DNA from: Clostridiales bacterium
GTDB lineage: Bacteria > Bacillota > Clostridia > Christensenellales > Aristaeellaceae
Direction of reading: 5' to 3'
DNA length: 29,372 nt
Assembly (NCBI GenBank): GCA_019420065.1
Contig: JAHZHX010000022.1
Coordinates: forward strand, 1-29,372
Positions 18,463-26,002 of the stretch are shown one piece after another. Made by a program: the position numbers and the translations under genes. Below the pieces are notes generated by a model. The model searched no databases. It was not told where the DNA came from and saw only the letters and a program-made list of their open reading frames with translations. The stretch's first letter is position 1; each line of letters starts with the position of its first letter.

Positions 18463-18966
18463 ATGTATACAATGATTCCCTTCCGTTCTCATCGTGATCT
18501 CAGCCGCGACCGCAGCTCCAGTTCCATCTTTGACGACCGTTTTCTGCGTTCCCTCTTTGACATGAACGACTGGGTAGGCAATGTGGGCTTCCGCGTGGAT
18601 ATCCGCGAAAATGACTCCAACTATCTGCTGGAAGCCGAGCTGCCAGGCGTGGATGAAAAAGACATCGAGCTGACCGTCGATCACGACACGCTGACGATCA
18701 GCGCCAATCTGAACGAAGAGCACAAGGATGACCGTAACTGCTACAGCGAACGCCGCTACGGCCATGTAACGCGCTCCTTCAATTTGGAGAGCATCGATCA
18801 GGAGCATATTGTTGCCAGCCATAAAAACGGCATCCTCTACATTACGCTTCCCAAAGAAAAAACCGAACCGACCAAATCCGCCAAGCGCATTTGCATCAAT
18901 GCCAACTGCGGTCAGGACAAGCCTTGCGACCATGACTGCGATTGCGGCTGCGACAAGCAGCAATAA
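18463..18966 (+). CDS. Small heat-shock protein Hsp20 with Cys-rich tail
   Basis: 167 residues. The alpha-crystallin domain runs from about 38 to 132 (VGFRVDIREND, LEAELPGVDEKDIEL, then HKNGILYITLPK). The C-terminal IxI anchor motif is I143-C144-I145. An ATP-independent holdase that binds unfolding proteins in the cytoplasm as a large oligomer. After the IxI motif comes an unusual tail with Cys at 149, 155, 159, 161 and 163 among Asp and His residues, which looks metal-binding or redox-active. Start ATG 18463 has AAAGGGG 8 bases upstream, within the leader hairpin; an upstream TTG would add 37 non-homologous residues. It converges on the jag operon across a shared terminator. Confidence 0.93.
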   Translation: MYTMIPFRSHRDLSRDRSSSSIFDDRFLRSLFDMNDWVGNVGFRVDIRENDSNYLLEAELPGVDEKDIELTVDHDTLTISANLNEEHKDDRNCYSERRYGHVTRSFNLESIDQEHIVASHKNGILYITLPKEKTEPTKSAKRICINANCGQDKPCDHDCDCGCDKQQ

Positions 18967-18971
18967 ATCCT

Positions 18972-19007
18972 ATAAAACAGCGCCGGAGAGCAGTTCTCCG
19001 GCGCTGT
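18972..19007 (-). terminator. Terminator between hsp20 and jag
   Basis: A perfect 13-bp stem (18977-18989 with 18995-19007), 5-base loop. On the minus strand it is followed by TTTTAT, so it ends the rpmH-to-jag operon about 15 bases after the jag stop. On the plus strand it starts 10 bases after the hsp20 stop, but no T run follows it, so it may stop hsp20 transcripts less efficiently. Confidence 0.75.
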
Positions 19008-19020
19008 CTACATAATGAAC

Positions 19021-20022
19021 TCAGGCGTTCTGCGTTTCTTCCACAGCGTCTGCCTCGGGCATAGCGGTTTCCGCCGGTTGTCCGGCAGGCTTCTTCGCGC
19101 GCTGCGGCTTATTGACCGTGATGACCACATGGCGATTCGGTTCCTCGCCCTCGCTATGGGTCGTTACCGCTTCATTGCCCTGCAATGCCGCATGCAGAAT
19201 ACGGCGTTCATAGGGATTCATCGGCTCCATGGATACGCGGCGGCCTGTTTTGACGGCGCGGTTCGCCATACGGTTGGCCAAGCGGATCAGCGCCTCCTCG
19301 CGGCGGGCGCGATAGCCCTCGGTATCCAGCGTAACACGGGTATATTCGCTGCGACCCTTATTGACCTTCAGGCTCGTCAGATATTGCAGCGCGTCCAGCG
19401 TTTCGCCGCGGCGGCCAATCAGGATCCCCTGCGTATCGCCTTCCATATTGACACGCACGTTGCCTTCCTCATCCACTTTGACGTTAACCGCTACTTCCAC
19501 ACCCATCAGGCGGGTCAACTCCTGCAAAAACGCCTGCGCCTGTCCCGCAACCGTGGCCGGATCCGCAGGCTCTGCCGGAACAACGGGCTTCTTTTCCGCG
19601 GCAGGCTTTGGCGCCGCCTTTTTATCGGGCGTTTTTTTCTCCGCCGGCTTTTTTTCAGGATTTTTCTTTTCAGCGGGCTTCTTTTCGCTGCGTTCTTCCT
19701 TATCCAACTGCACCGCCGCCTTCTTCTCAGCGGGCTGCTTCTTCTCAGCGGGCTGCGAACGGCGCTGCTGAGGCTTGTTTTCTTTTTTTTCTGGCTCAGC
19801 CGTCAAAAGCGAATGCGCGTCAAATTCCTCTTCGTCTTCCCCTTCGTCAATTGCCGTCAGGCGTACAATCCAGTTGCGGCTGCCAAAGAAGCCGAACAGG
19901 CCCTTGCTGCCTTCCTGCACAACCTCCAGTGTTACTTCGCCGATCGTCAAATTCAGCTCATTCAGACCTTTTTCGATTGCTTCCTCGCGCGTTTTGCCTT
20001 CCGCGTCATAGGTTTTTCTCAT
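19021..20022 (-). CDS. jag: Jag (KhpB/EloR), KH-R3H RNA-binding protein
   Basis: 333 residues in three parts: Jag-N domain (about 1-58, with GLFGFFGSR at 41-49), a long charged linker (about 60-160) made largely of PAEKK-like repeats, then a KH domain (about 165-240, GILIGRRG at 199-206) and an R3H domain (about 240-303, NPYERRILH at 269-277). Jag binds RNA and, in streptococci, controls cell elongation together with KhpA. Its ATG overlaps the yidC stop (ATGA), so the two are translationally coupled; GGAGGG lies 9 bases upstream. The order yidC-jag is the standard Firmicutes one. The linker is longer and more repetitive than usual. Confidence 0.95.
   Translation of the reverse strand: MRKTYDAEGKTREEAIEKGLNELNLTIGEVTLEVVQEGSKGLFGFFGSRNWIVRLTAIDEGEDEEEFDAHSLLTAEPEKKENKPQQRRSQPAEKKQPAEKKAAVQLDKEERSEKKPAEKKNPEKKPAEKKTPDKKAAPKPAAEKKPVVPAEPADPATVAGQAQAFLQELTRLMGVEVAVNVKVDEEGNVRVNMEGDTQGILIGRRGETLDALQYLTSLKVNKGRSEYTRVTLDTEGYRARREEALIRLANRMANRAVKTGRRVSMEPMNPYERRILHAALQGNEAVTTHSEGEEPNRHVVITVNKPQRAKKPAGQPAETAMPEADAVEETQNA
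19721..19756. repeat. Perfect 18-bp tandem duplication inside jag
   Basis: Positions 19721-19738 and 19739-19756 are identical. On the coding (minus) strand they encode QPAEKK twice (residues 90-101) in the low-complexity linker. The linker as a whole (about 19540-19760) contains more degenerate copies of the same unit, so its length probably varies between strains. Confidence 0.9.
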
Positions 20023-21068
20023 TTTACATTGCCCTCCCCGGCAGACAGCCGCGCAGTTTCGGCGGCTTTTTTATCCAAATACTGATTGATCAAGAGCGTC
20101 TGCGCCGTAGCAAACAGGTTGATGGCAACCCAGTACAGTGCAAAACCGGCATTGCTAGTCAAGCAGATAACCACGGAGAATATGGGGAAAAAATACTTCA
20201 TGAACGCATTCATACCGCCACCCTGCTGCTTTGCGTCGGCAGGCTGCTGGGTAGCAGGATTCATCTTGGTCATGAGCATCTGCGTTGCGCCGGACAGAAT
20301 GGGCAGGATCAGCAAACCGTTAAAGTTCTTGTAAATCGTAACGCTGAACAGCAGGAAGCTTACGCCCTGCCAGCCGGGAACCGCAGCCGTCTGGGCGATA
20401 TATTCCGGCATCTGCTGCATGGTGGGCATGATATAGGTATTGATGACCGTTTGCAGCGCGGAATTGCTGCTGAAGTCAAAAATTTCTGTCGCCGTCAGTT
20501 CCGCGGCAGCGGGCACAGCCGCTTTGATATGTTCAACCATCAAAGCGATCTGCGATTCGTTCAGCGTGGCAAACACATTCTCCCAGGCCTTGGCGGACGC
20601 GCCAATCAGCGACCCGGCGTCCACGGCAATGGTCTTAAAAGGCGAGTCGGGCATAAAAACATTCTTGACCCACAAAAAGCTTTCATAGACCGGTGTTTCT
20701 CCCTGAAGGAAGGCAAAGGCCTGTTCAATCAGCTTGGCATTGGCAACATCGCGCATGGCGTAGAACATGCAAAAAAGAATCGGCCACTGAATCAGCAGCG
20801 GCAGACAGCCGGACAAAGGATTGTAATGCTCCTTTTTCATCAGCTCGGACTGCTTCTGCTGAAGCTTTTGCTGATCCTTGCCGTACTTTTCCTGAAGCGC
20901 ATTCAGTTTTGGCTGAATTTCCGTCATTTTGCGCATGCCCTTACGGGATTTTACTTCCAGGGGCGTAAGGATCAAGCGTACCAGCACTGTGAAAAGCACA
21001 ACGGCAACGCCGTAGTTATTCACAAACGAATAAATCCACTCCAGGATGTTTCTTAATATACTCGTCAT
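20019..21068 (-). CDS. yidC: YidC/SpoIIIJ membrane protein insertase
   Basis: 349 residues. Inserts and folds membrane proteins, alone or with Sec. The first membrane helix (about 18-38) carries the conserved positive residue R31 in LVRLILTPL, which forms the hydrophilic groove. A basic, coiled cytoplasmic hairpin (40-83) follows, then helix 2 (about 87-105), an extra segment of about 130 residues, and three C-terminal helices (about 246-266, 292-307, 308-326). There is no lipoprotein Cys at the N-terminus, unlike Bacillus SpoIIIJ. The start ATG 21068 lies 4 bases after the yidD stop; the nearest purine-rich site is rather far (about 14 bases), suggesting coupling to yidD. It overlaps jag by 4 bases. 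Confidence 0.95.
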   Translation of the reverse strand: MTSILRNILEWIYSFVNNYGVAVVLFTVLVRLILTPLEVKSRKGMRKMTEIQPKLNALQEKYGKDQQKLQQKQSELMKKEHYNPLSGCLPLLIQWPILFCMFYAMRDVANAKLIEQAFAFLQGETPVYESFLWVKNVFMPDSPFKTIAVDAGSLIGASAKAWENVFATLNESQIALMVEHIKAAVPAAAELTATEIFDFSSNSALQTVINTYIMPTMQQMPEYIAQTAAVPGWQGVSFLLFSVTIYKNFNGLLILPILSGATQMLMTKMNPATQQPADAKQQGGGMNAFMKYFFPIFSVVICLTSNAGFALYWVAINLFATAQTLLINQYLDKKAAETARLSAGEGNVK

Positions 21069-21072
21069 CTTA

Positions 21073-21318
21073 TCACGTTTCGTCCTTCCTGATAATTGTC
21101 GGCGGCCCCTCCGGCACAGGATCATAGCCGCCCTTGGCAAAAGGATGGCAGCGCAGCAGCCGTTTGGCTGCAAGGTATCCGCCGTAGGCAGCGCCGTAGC
21201 GCTCCACGGCAATCAAAGCATATTCCGAGCAGGTCGGCGTATATCTGCACGCGGGCGGCAGGTGCGGACTGATATTCCGCTTATAGAAGCGCAAAGAAGC
21301 AATCATTGCCCGCTTCAT
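21073..21318 (-). CDS. yidD: YidD membrane protein insertion efficiency factor
   Basis: 81 residues with the family signature CRYTPTCSEYALIAVERYG and the following LLRCHPFAKGGYDPVP. A small amphipathic protein at the inner face of the membrane that assists YidC-dependent insertion. GGGGTGA lies upstream; the adjacent TTG (21321) has the better spacing and could be the real start, adding one residue. It sits 27 bases after rnpA and 4 bases before yidC, the standard arrangement. Confidence 0.94.
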   Translation of the reverse strand: MKRAMIASLRFYKRNISPHLPPACRYTPTCSEYALIAVERYGAAYGGYLAAKRLLRCHPFAKGGYDPVPEGPPTIIRKDET

Positions 21319-21345
21319 CAACGCTGCTCACCCCAGTCCTGTGCA

Positions 21346-21678
21346 TTACTCGCCGCGGTAAAGGTCATGACGGCGCAAAAGGCCGTTCATCGCCTTTTCA
21401 AGCTGCTCATAGGAAGCATCCGCCGCCTCGGGACGTGCGGCAAAAACATAGAAGCCATTTTTGAGCCTGTGCATTTGCAGGCGGAAGCACTCGCGCATAC
21501 GGCGCTTCACGCGGTTGCGCGTGACCGCGTTGCCCACTTTTTTGCTTACGGAAAAGCCAACCTGTATGCGACCCGCGCGCACATAGGTCAGCGACATCTC
21601 CCGGCAGCCCTTTCCTTTTCCTTTCCGGAAAACATAATGGAACTGCCCGTTTTTACGAATGCGGTACGCCTGCTGCAT
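21346..21678 (-). CDS. rnpA: Ribonuclease P protein component
   Basis: 110 residues. The protein subunit that helps the RNase P RNA remove 5' leaders of precursor tRNAs. The RNR motif is at about 50-63 (NAVTRNRVKRRMRE), and RVGFSVSKKVGNA-type sequence precedes it (here IQVGFSVSKK). The length is normal. It is the second gene after rpmH; a stem-loop with a short T tract between the two probably lowers rnpA expression relative to rpmH. Confidence 0.95.
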   Translation of the reverse strand: MQQAYRIRKNGQFHYVFRKGKGKGCREMSLTYVRAGRIQVGFSVSKKVGNAVTRNRVKRRMRECFRLQMHRLKNGFYVFAARPEAADASYEQLEKAMNGLLRRHDLYRGE

Positions 21679-21702
21679 AACAACTCTTCACCCATAGCGC
21701 AT

Positions 21703-21750
21703 GGAAAACCCGCCCCGGAGATTGCACGATGGCAGGCAACGGGGCGGGTT
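21703..21750 (-). terminator. Partial terminator (attenuator) between rpmH and rnpA
   Basis: On the minus strand an 11-bp perfect stem (21750-21740 with 21717-21707), enclosing a loop with an inner 4-bp stem, is followed by TTTT that overlaps the foot of the stem. It lies inside an operon, about 30 bases before the rnpA start. It is best read as a leaky terminator that adjusts the high rpmH to low rnpA ratio. Confidence 0.6.
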
Positions 21751-21793
21751 GAGCCATGCTTCGTCAGTCAGACGCGCCAAAGCGCGGCCGGAA

Positions 21794-21928
21794 TTACACA
21801 GTCAGCTCTTTGCGGCCGCGGCGACGGCGGGCGGCAAGCACTCTGCGGCCGTTCTTGGTAGACATACGTGCACGGAAGCCATGCACCTTGCTGCGCTGAC
21901 GCTTTTTAGGCTGATAGGTACGGAACAT
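21794..21928 (-). CDS. rpmH: Large ribosomal subunit protein L34
   Basis: 44 residues, MFRTYQPKKRQRSKVHGF at the start and a basic RRRRGRKELTV end: the normal L34 length and sequence. The ATG at 21928 has AAGGAG 11 bases upstream. It is the first gene of rpmH-rnpA-yidD-yidC-jag, driven by a perfect consensus promoter. In many bacteria dnaA lies divergently upstream, but here the upstream neighbour is a coiled-coil gene on the same strand. Confidence 0.98.
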   Translation of the reverse strand: MFRTYQPKKRQRSKVHGFRARMSTKNGRRVLAARRRRGRKELTV

Positions 21929-22016
21929 GTTTTTTCTCTCCTTACTTTATGACATCACGCGACCCCGCGTATATCACGGCGTTTTACTGCACAGAAGCCC
22001 TGCAAACAGCCTTACC

Positions 22017-22045
22017 ATTATACTAAAGGGGTCGCCATATGTCAA
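22017..22045 (-). promoter_or_regulatory. Perfect consensus promoter of rpmH
   Basis: Minus strand: TTGACA (22045-22040), exactly 17 bases, TATAAT (22022-22017). Twelve of twelve consensus bases, as expected for a strong ribosomal-protein promoter. The leader would be about 80 bases. Confidence 0.88.
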
Positions 22046-22090
22046 GCATTTTTCCCAGATGTAGTGTTTTTGTAATGATTTTATCCCCAA

Positions 22091-22774
22091 TTACACGCGC
22101 TCCGCATACCCGCCGTCCGGATAGGAGGGATATTCGCCTTGCAGATTCTGCTCATAGCCGTTATCCAGCTGCTGACGCAGCGTGCGCAGGGCGTTGAGCT
22201 GCGCGCTGAGCGCAAGATCGGAATGCTCCAGCATCTGATTGAGCGCATCCATGGTTTCCTGGCGTCTTTGCGCGCACTGCTGGCGCGTTTCTTCCTCCAT
22301 TTCGGCGGCGCGTGCCTGGGCGCGCTGGGTGATTTCGCTTTCCTGGATCATATGCTGCGCCTGGGCGCGGGCAGCGGCCAGGATATGATTGGCCTGCGCG
22401 GCAGCGCCCGCCGTGGTCTGGTTCGCGTTTTCACTCGCCTGACGGATCATTTCATCCGCCTCGGCGCGCGCCTTCTGCAGCGTTTCCTTGGCGCTCTGGT
22501 TGGCCTTGTCAACGATCGCCTTGGCCTCCGCGGAAGACTTTTCCCCCATATTACGGGCGCTGGCTTCCGCGCGGTCGATGATCTCCCGCTCATTGGCAAG
22601 GAGCTTTTCCGCCCGCTCCAGATCGGGATTCAGGCTCTGCTCCAGCTTATCCAGCAGCTCGCTCATGCGCCTGTGCTCCAGCATGATGAGATTCGTTTTC
22701 AGCGGCACCCTTCTGCTGTTCTCCATCAGAGCGCTGATTTCGTTAATCACTTCATACACCCGCATCTCTGCCAT
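22091..22774 (-). CDS. Coiled-coil protein of unknown function downstream of coaD
   Basis: 227 residues, almost entirely predicted helix. From about residue 48 to 200 it has a regular charged/Ala-rich heptad-like pattern (NEREIIDRAEASARN, SAKETLQKARAEADEMIRQA), resembling F-type ATPase subunit b or DivIVA-like coiled coils, with a short Gly/Tyr/Pro-rich tail. No membrane segment is seen. I do not recognise a specific family. The frame is open upstream into coaD, but that part is coaD read out of frame; ATG 22774 has GGAGG 6 bases before it and lies 16 bases after the coaD stop. A gene of this kind often follows coaD in Clostridia; its role may be in division or envelope organisation (inference). 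Confidence 0.75.
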   Translation of the reverse strand: MAEMRVYEVINEISALMENSRRVPLKTNLIMLEHRRMSELLDKLEQSLNPDLERAEKLLANEREIIDRAEASARNMGEKSSAEAKAIVDKANQSAKETLQKARAEADEMIRQASENANQTTAGAAAQANHILAAARAQAQHMIQESEITQRAQARAAEMEEETRQQCAQRRQETMDALNQMLEHSDLALSAQLNALRTLRQQLDNGYEQNLQGEYPSYPDGGYAERV

Positions 22775-22790
22775 ACATATCCTCCCCTGC

Positions 22791-23279
22791 TCACACCCGG
22801 TGAGCCATGTATTTTTTAATGATATCCGCATTGCACGCGGGAACAAACGGCGTAACATCTCCGCCAAAGGCCGCCAGCTGCCGCACCATACTGCTGCTGA
22901 CGTCGCGCAGTTCCGGCCGCGCCGGAAGATAAACCACCTCGAACCGGTCGTAAAGCACGCGGTTGAATGCCGCCCAGGGCAGTTCGTTTTCCATTTCATT
23001 GGCGGAACGCACGCCGCGCACCACGGCGTTTGCCTGCTTGATGCGCACAAACTCCGCCAGCAGTCCGTTATGCGACTCAACCGTAGCGTTTGGAATGTCG
23101 CCGCACACCCTTTCCAACAGCTCAATGCGCTTTTTCAGCGGCAAAAAGCCCTGCTTGTCCGGATTGATCAGTACCGCTACAATCAAATGATCGCACAGCG
23201 CCGCCGCCCGGCGGATCAGATCCTCATGGCCCCGCGTTGCCGGATCAAAGCTGCCCGGAAAAATCCACAGTCCCGCCAT
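22791..23279 (-). CDS. coaD: Phosphopantetheine adenylyltransferase
   Basis: 162 residues. Catalyses ATP + 4'-phosphopantetheine to dephospho-CoA + pyrophosphate, the penultimate step of coenzyme A synthesis. Nucleotidyltransferase marks: PGSFDPATRGH (8-18), with the (T/H)xGH motif; RGVRSANEMENE in the middle; and VSSSMVRQL near the end (the ISSTxVR motif). Length is standard. ATG 23279 is the only suitable start and overlaps the end of rsmD by 35 bases, with GGAGAAGG upstream. The pair rsmD-coaD is conserved in Firmicutes. Confidence 0.95.
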   Translation of the reverse strand: MAGLWIFPGSFDPATRGHEDLIRRAAALCDHLIVAVLINPDKQGFLPLKKRIELLERVCGDIPNATVESHNGLLAEFVRIKQANAVVRGVRSANEMENELPWAAFNRVLYDRFEVVYLPARPELRDVSSSMVRQLAAFGGDVTPFVPACNADIIKKYMAHRV

Positions 23280-23835
23280 TTTCCTTCTCCCTCTCGTACC
23301 GATAGAAAGTAATCATGGTATCGCGGTATTTGCGCCGATCCGTTTGGACAAAGCAGCCTGGCAGCACAGGCGCCGCCGCCGCCGCGTGCTCGATAATCAC
23401 CAGCGCATCCTGCGCAAGGATTCCCGCCTGCGCCAACGCGCCGCACACTGGCGCAGTATCCAGCCGATAGGGCGGATCGAGGAACACCAGATCGAACGTC
23501 GCCTGCTCGCGCGCAAGAAGCGAAACAGCCTGCATATCATTCATATGCAGCAGCCGCGCCCTGTCTTCCACATGCAGCGCGGCAATATTGGCCGCGATCA
23601 CCCGCGCCGCTTCACGCGACACATCGCACAGCACCGCGTTTTTCGCCCCGCGGCTGAGCGCCTCCAACGCCAGCGCGCCGCTGCCCGCATATAAATCCAG
23701 AACCCGCGCCTGCGGGCACTCCGCCGCAATGATATTAAACAGCGATTCGCGCGTGCGGTCCAGCGTCGGCCGCGTCTCTGTTCCTTTGGGCGCCAGCAGC
23801 GTGCGCGACCGCATTTCTCCGGCAATGATCCGCAT
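23245..23835 (-). CDS. rsmD: 16S rRNA (guanine966-N2)-methyltransferase
   Basis: 196 residues. Methylates G966 of 16S rRNA using S-adenosylmethionine. N-terminal MRIIAGEMRSRTL and RPTLDRTRESLFNI are typical of RsmD; the SAM motif DLYAGSGALALEAL is at 47-60 and the catalytic DPPY at 120-123. It overlaps coaD by 35 bases at its 3' end and starts 6 bases after the upstream membrane-protein gene. No irregularity seen. Confidence 0.95.
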   Translation of the reverse strand: MRIIAGEMRSRTLLAPKGTETRPTLDRTRESLFNIIAAECPQARVLDLYAGSGALALEALSRGAKNAVLCDVSREAARVIAANIAALHVEDRARLLHMNDMQAVSLLAREQATFDLVFLDPPYRLDTAPVCGALAQAGILAQDALVIIEHAAAAAPVLPGCFVQTDRRKYRDTMITFYRYEREKENGGTVDFSGQL

Positions 23836-23841
23836 TGTAGC

Positions 23842-24660
23842 TTAAATCAGTTCCTTTTTGTTGTCTTTATTGTTCCGCTGTGCGCGCTTCTCGCGCGCCT
23901 TGCGCTCATTTTTGTTATGCTTACGGCGGTTCATCCGGATATTTCCGTGCACCAGCGCCCGCAGATGCGGCCCGCGCAGATAACCAATGCCATAAAACAG
24001 GGGCGTGACCAGGCACAAGAGCGGCGACAGCTTGTCAACCAGATACATCGCGTTATAATTGTCCGCCCCCGCCATATTCACAAAGGGGAACAGGAGCACG
24101 CGCACAATCACGCGCAGAACATCCTCCACGCCCATGCCCGCAGTCTGCTGGTAATACGCCAGCGCCTGACCGATCTCGGCCTGTTCCTCGTATGCCGCCA
24201 CCCAGGAAGGCAGCACCCCAAGCGTATAGGTCTGCTTGTGCGCCATGCAGGCAAACGCCAGCGTCAGCAGAAAGACGGGCGCGATGCCCACCGCCGCCGT
24301 AATGAATCCCTTTGCCGGATGATAGCAAACGACCTTCTCGCTGTCGGGAACCTTCTTCCCGCCGTCGAGTCTGTTCTGGGCAATTTCAGCAAAAGCGACG
24401 TCTCCCTCGCCCTGCCGCGCGCCCTCGTTATACAGCATGCCCGCACAGGCCACAATCAGCGCCGTATTCATCAGCACGCGCAAAAACGTATTGTTGCCGC
24501 TCAGCGCCGTTCCTATCATGACATACAAAAAGGCAAACAGCGCCGTGTATCCCAGAATGCGCCAGCCGCGCTTCGCCGCAGCCCGGCCAAACGGAACGCC
24601 GCGCAAATAGGGCTTATAGACCGGTTTCAAGGCATTTTTCTTTTTTGCATTCTTCTGCAT
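23842..24660 (-). CDS. Multipass membrane protein of unknown function
   Basis: 272 residues, not recognised. About five hydrophobic segments: roughly 36-55, 60-77, 117-138, 185-200 and 206-226. Both ends are strongly basic: the first 32 residues (KNAKKKNALKPVYK) and the last 30 (NRRKHNKNERKAREKRAQ), suggesting that both face the cytoplasm or bind nucleic acid or membrane phosphates. There is no signal peptide or catalytic motif. It is packed between alr (5 bases upstream) and rsmD (6 bases downstream), so it is certainly in that operon, but the context gives no clear function. Confidence 0.75.
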   Translation of the reverse strand: MQKNAKKKNALKPVYKPYLRGVPFGRAAAKRGWRILGYTALFAFLYVMIGTALSGNNTFLRVLMNTALIVACAGMLYNEGARQGEGDVAFAEIAQNRLDGGKKVPDSEKVVCYHPAKGFITAAVGIAPVFLLTLAFACMAHKQTYTLGVLPSWVAAYEEQAEIGQALAYYQQTAGMGVEDVLRVIVRVLLFPFVNMAGADNYNAMYLVDKLSPLLCLVTPLFYGIGYLRGPHLRALVHGNIRMNRRKHNKNERKAREKRAQRNNKDNKKELI

Positions 24661-24665
24661 CCGTT

Positions 24666-25793
24666 TTACTTTCCTTCCCCAAATTGTTCATAAATCACCG
24701 GCACGCGCACATGCCATGAAAGCAAAATTTCATAGCTGATCGTCCCGGCCCACGCCGCAAGGTGATCGGCGGTAATCCGTCTCTCGCCCTGTCTGCCCAT
24801 CAGCACAGCCTGATCGCCCTCTTTTACCTCTCCGGCCCGACTTACATCCACCATCATCTGATCCATGCATACGTTGCCCAGCACCGGGCACAGCGCGCCA
24901 TGAATCAAAACCATAGCCTTTTGGGAGCAGGCGCGCGGATATCCGTCGCCATAGCCTACCGGCAGCGTTGCCACCCGCAGTTCTCCCTGCGCGCGAAACG
25001 CCCGGCCATATCCCACGCTATCGCCCGCATGAATGGTTTTTACATAGGCGACGCGCGTTTCAAGCTGCATGGCAGGCTCAAGCCCCAGCTCGGCCGCGCC
25101 ATTGCCATACCCGTACAGCGCGATGCCTTCCCGCACCATATCCAGCCGCGCGTCCGGAAAGCGCCGCGACGCCTCGCTGGCCGCCGCATGCCGTGTCAGC
25201 CCCTTGGGCAGCAGACGGCAAAGCGATTCAAAACGGGAAAGCTGCTCCCTCGAAAATGCATCATCAGGGTTTTCCGCGTCGGAAAAATGCGTAAAAACGC
25301 CTGTCAAACGCACATGCGGAGCATCCGCCAAGGCGCCAAGCGCCTGTCTTACCTCTTCCTCATTGCGCGCGCCAATACGGTTCATGCCGGTATCAAGCTT
25401 CAAATGCGCCTGCGCGTCACACCCCGCAGCGGCGCACGCGCTTTCCAGCCGCCTCACCCCCGCCGCGTCGCACACCGTCTGGATCAAACCTGCCGTTGCC
25501 GAAATCTCCGCGCCCGCGGCGCTGGCATTCCCCAGCACAAGCACAGGCGCCTCAATACCGGCTTTTCGCAGCGCCAAGCCCTCTTCGGGAATCGCAACCC
25601 CCAGATACTCCGCGCCGTTCTCCAGCGCCGTGCGCGCCACAGGAACCAATCCATGCCCGTATGCGTTGGCCTTGACGATCGCCATCATGTGCGTTCCGCC
25701 GCCCGCCATCGCTTTCAGTACGCGCGCATTATGCGCAATTTTTCCCAAATCCACCCGCACGCATGTGCCGCGGCTGTCAGGACCCCTATCCAT
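24666..25793 (-). CDS. alr: Alanine racemase
   Basis: 375 residues. A PLP enzyme interconverting L- and D-alanine to supply peptidoglycan synthesis. The PLP lysine is K41 in AIVKANAYGHG; the second catalytic base is the Tyr in SVGYGRAF; RVDLGKIAHN, HLKLDTGMNRIG and NVCMDQMMVDV are standard blocks. I start at ATG 25793 with GGGAG 9 bases upstream; an ATG nine codons earlier lacks a good ribosome binding site. First gene of alr-membrane protein-rsmD-coaD-coiled coil, divergent from pgi. Confidence 0.94.
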   Translation of the reverse strand: MDRGPDSRGTCVRVDLGKIAHNARVLKAMAGGGTHMMAIVKANAYGHGLVPVARTALENGAEYLGVAIPEEGLALRKAGIEAPVLVLGNASAAGAEISATAGLIQTVCDAAGVRRLESACAAAGCDAQAHLKLDTGMNRIGARNEEEVRQALGALADAPHVRLTGVFTHFSDAENPDDAFSREQLSRFESLCRLLPKGLTRHAAASEASRRFPDARLDMVREGIALYGYGNGAAELGLEPAMQLETRVAYVKTIHAGDSVGYGRAFRAQGELRVATLPVGYGDGYPRACSQKAMVLIHGALCPVLGNVCMDQMMVDVSRAGEVKEGDQAVLMGRQGERRITADHLAAWAGTISYEILLSWHVRVPVIYEQFGEGK

Positions 25794-25857
25794 TCGCTTC
25801 GTCTCCCCCGCGCCTCTCATCCCGGCATTTGCCCGCCCGCAGCGCCGTTCCCCGTTT

Positions 25858-25886
25858 ATTATAGCACACTCTGCGGCGAATTACTA
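25858..25886 (-). promoter_or_regulatory. Candidate promoter of alr
   Basis: Minus strand: perfect TATAAT (25863-25858) with an extended -10 TGC immediately before it; the -35 17 bases upstream, TAGTAA, is weak. Suitably placed about 65 bases before the alr ATG. Confidence 0.5.
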
Positions 25887-25937
25887 TTCCCGCAGACAAA
25901 ATGTTCCGTTTTCATGCCGTTTTTTTCAGAAAGAGGC

Positions 25938-25966
25938 TGTAAAAACCAACGCGTTTATGATATACT
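25938..25966 (+). promoter_or_regulatory. Candidate promoter of pgi
   Basis: TATACT (25961-25966) with extended -10 TGA before it; the -35 17 bases upstream, TGTAAA, is a weak match. It lies 37 bases before the pgi ATG. Confidence 0.5.
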
Positions 25967-26002
25967 GTTCAAGGATTTTTGCACAGAGAGGAAGTTGAAC
26001 GT

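Noticed and set aside
22081..22089. TTATCCCCA, one mismatch from the DnaA box TTATCCACA, near rpmH.
   Set aside because: A single imperfect box with no cluster, no AT-rich unwinding region and no dnaA; not enough for an origin.
22775..23125. N-terminal extension of the coiled-coil protein into the coaD region.
   Set aside because: The 117 extra residues are coaD read in another frame; a strong ribosome binding site and ATG at 22774 define the real start.
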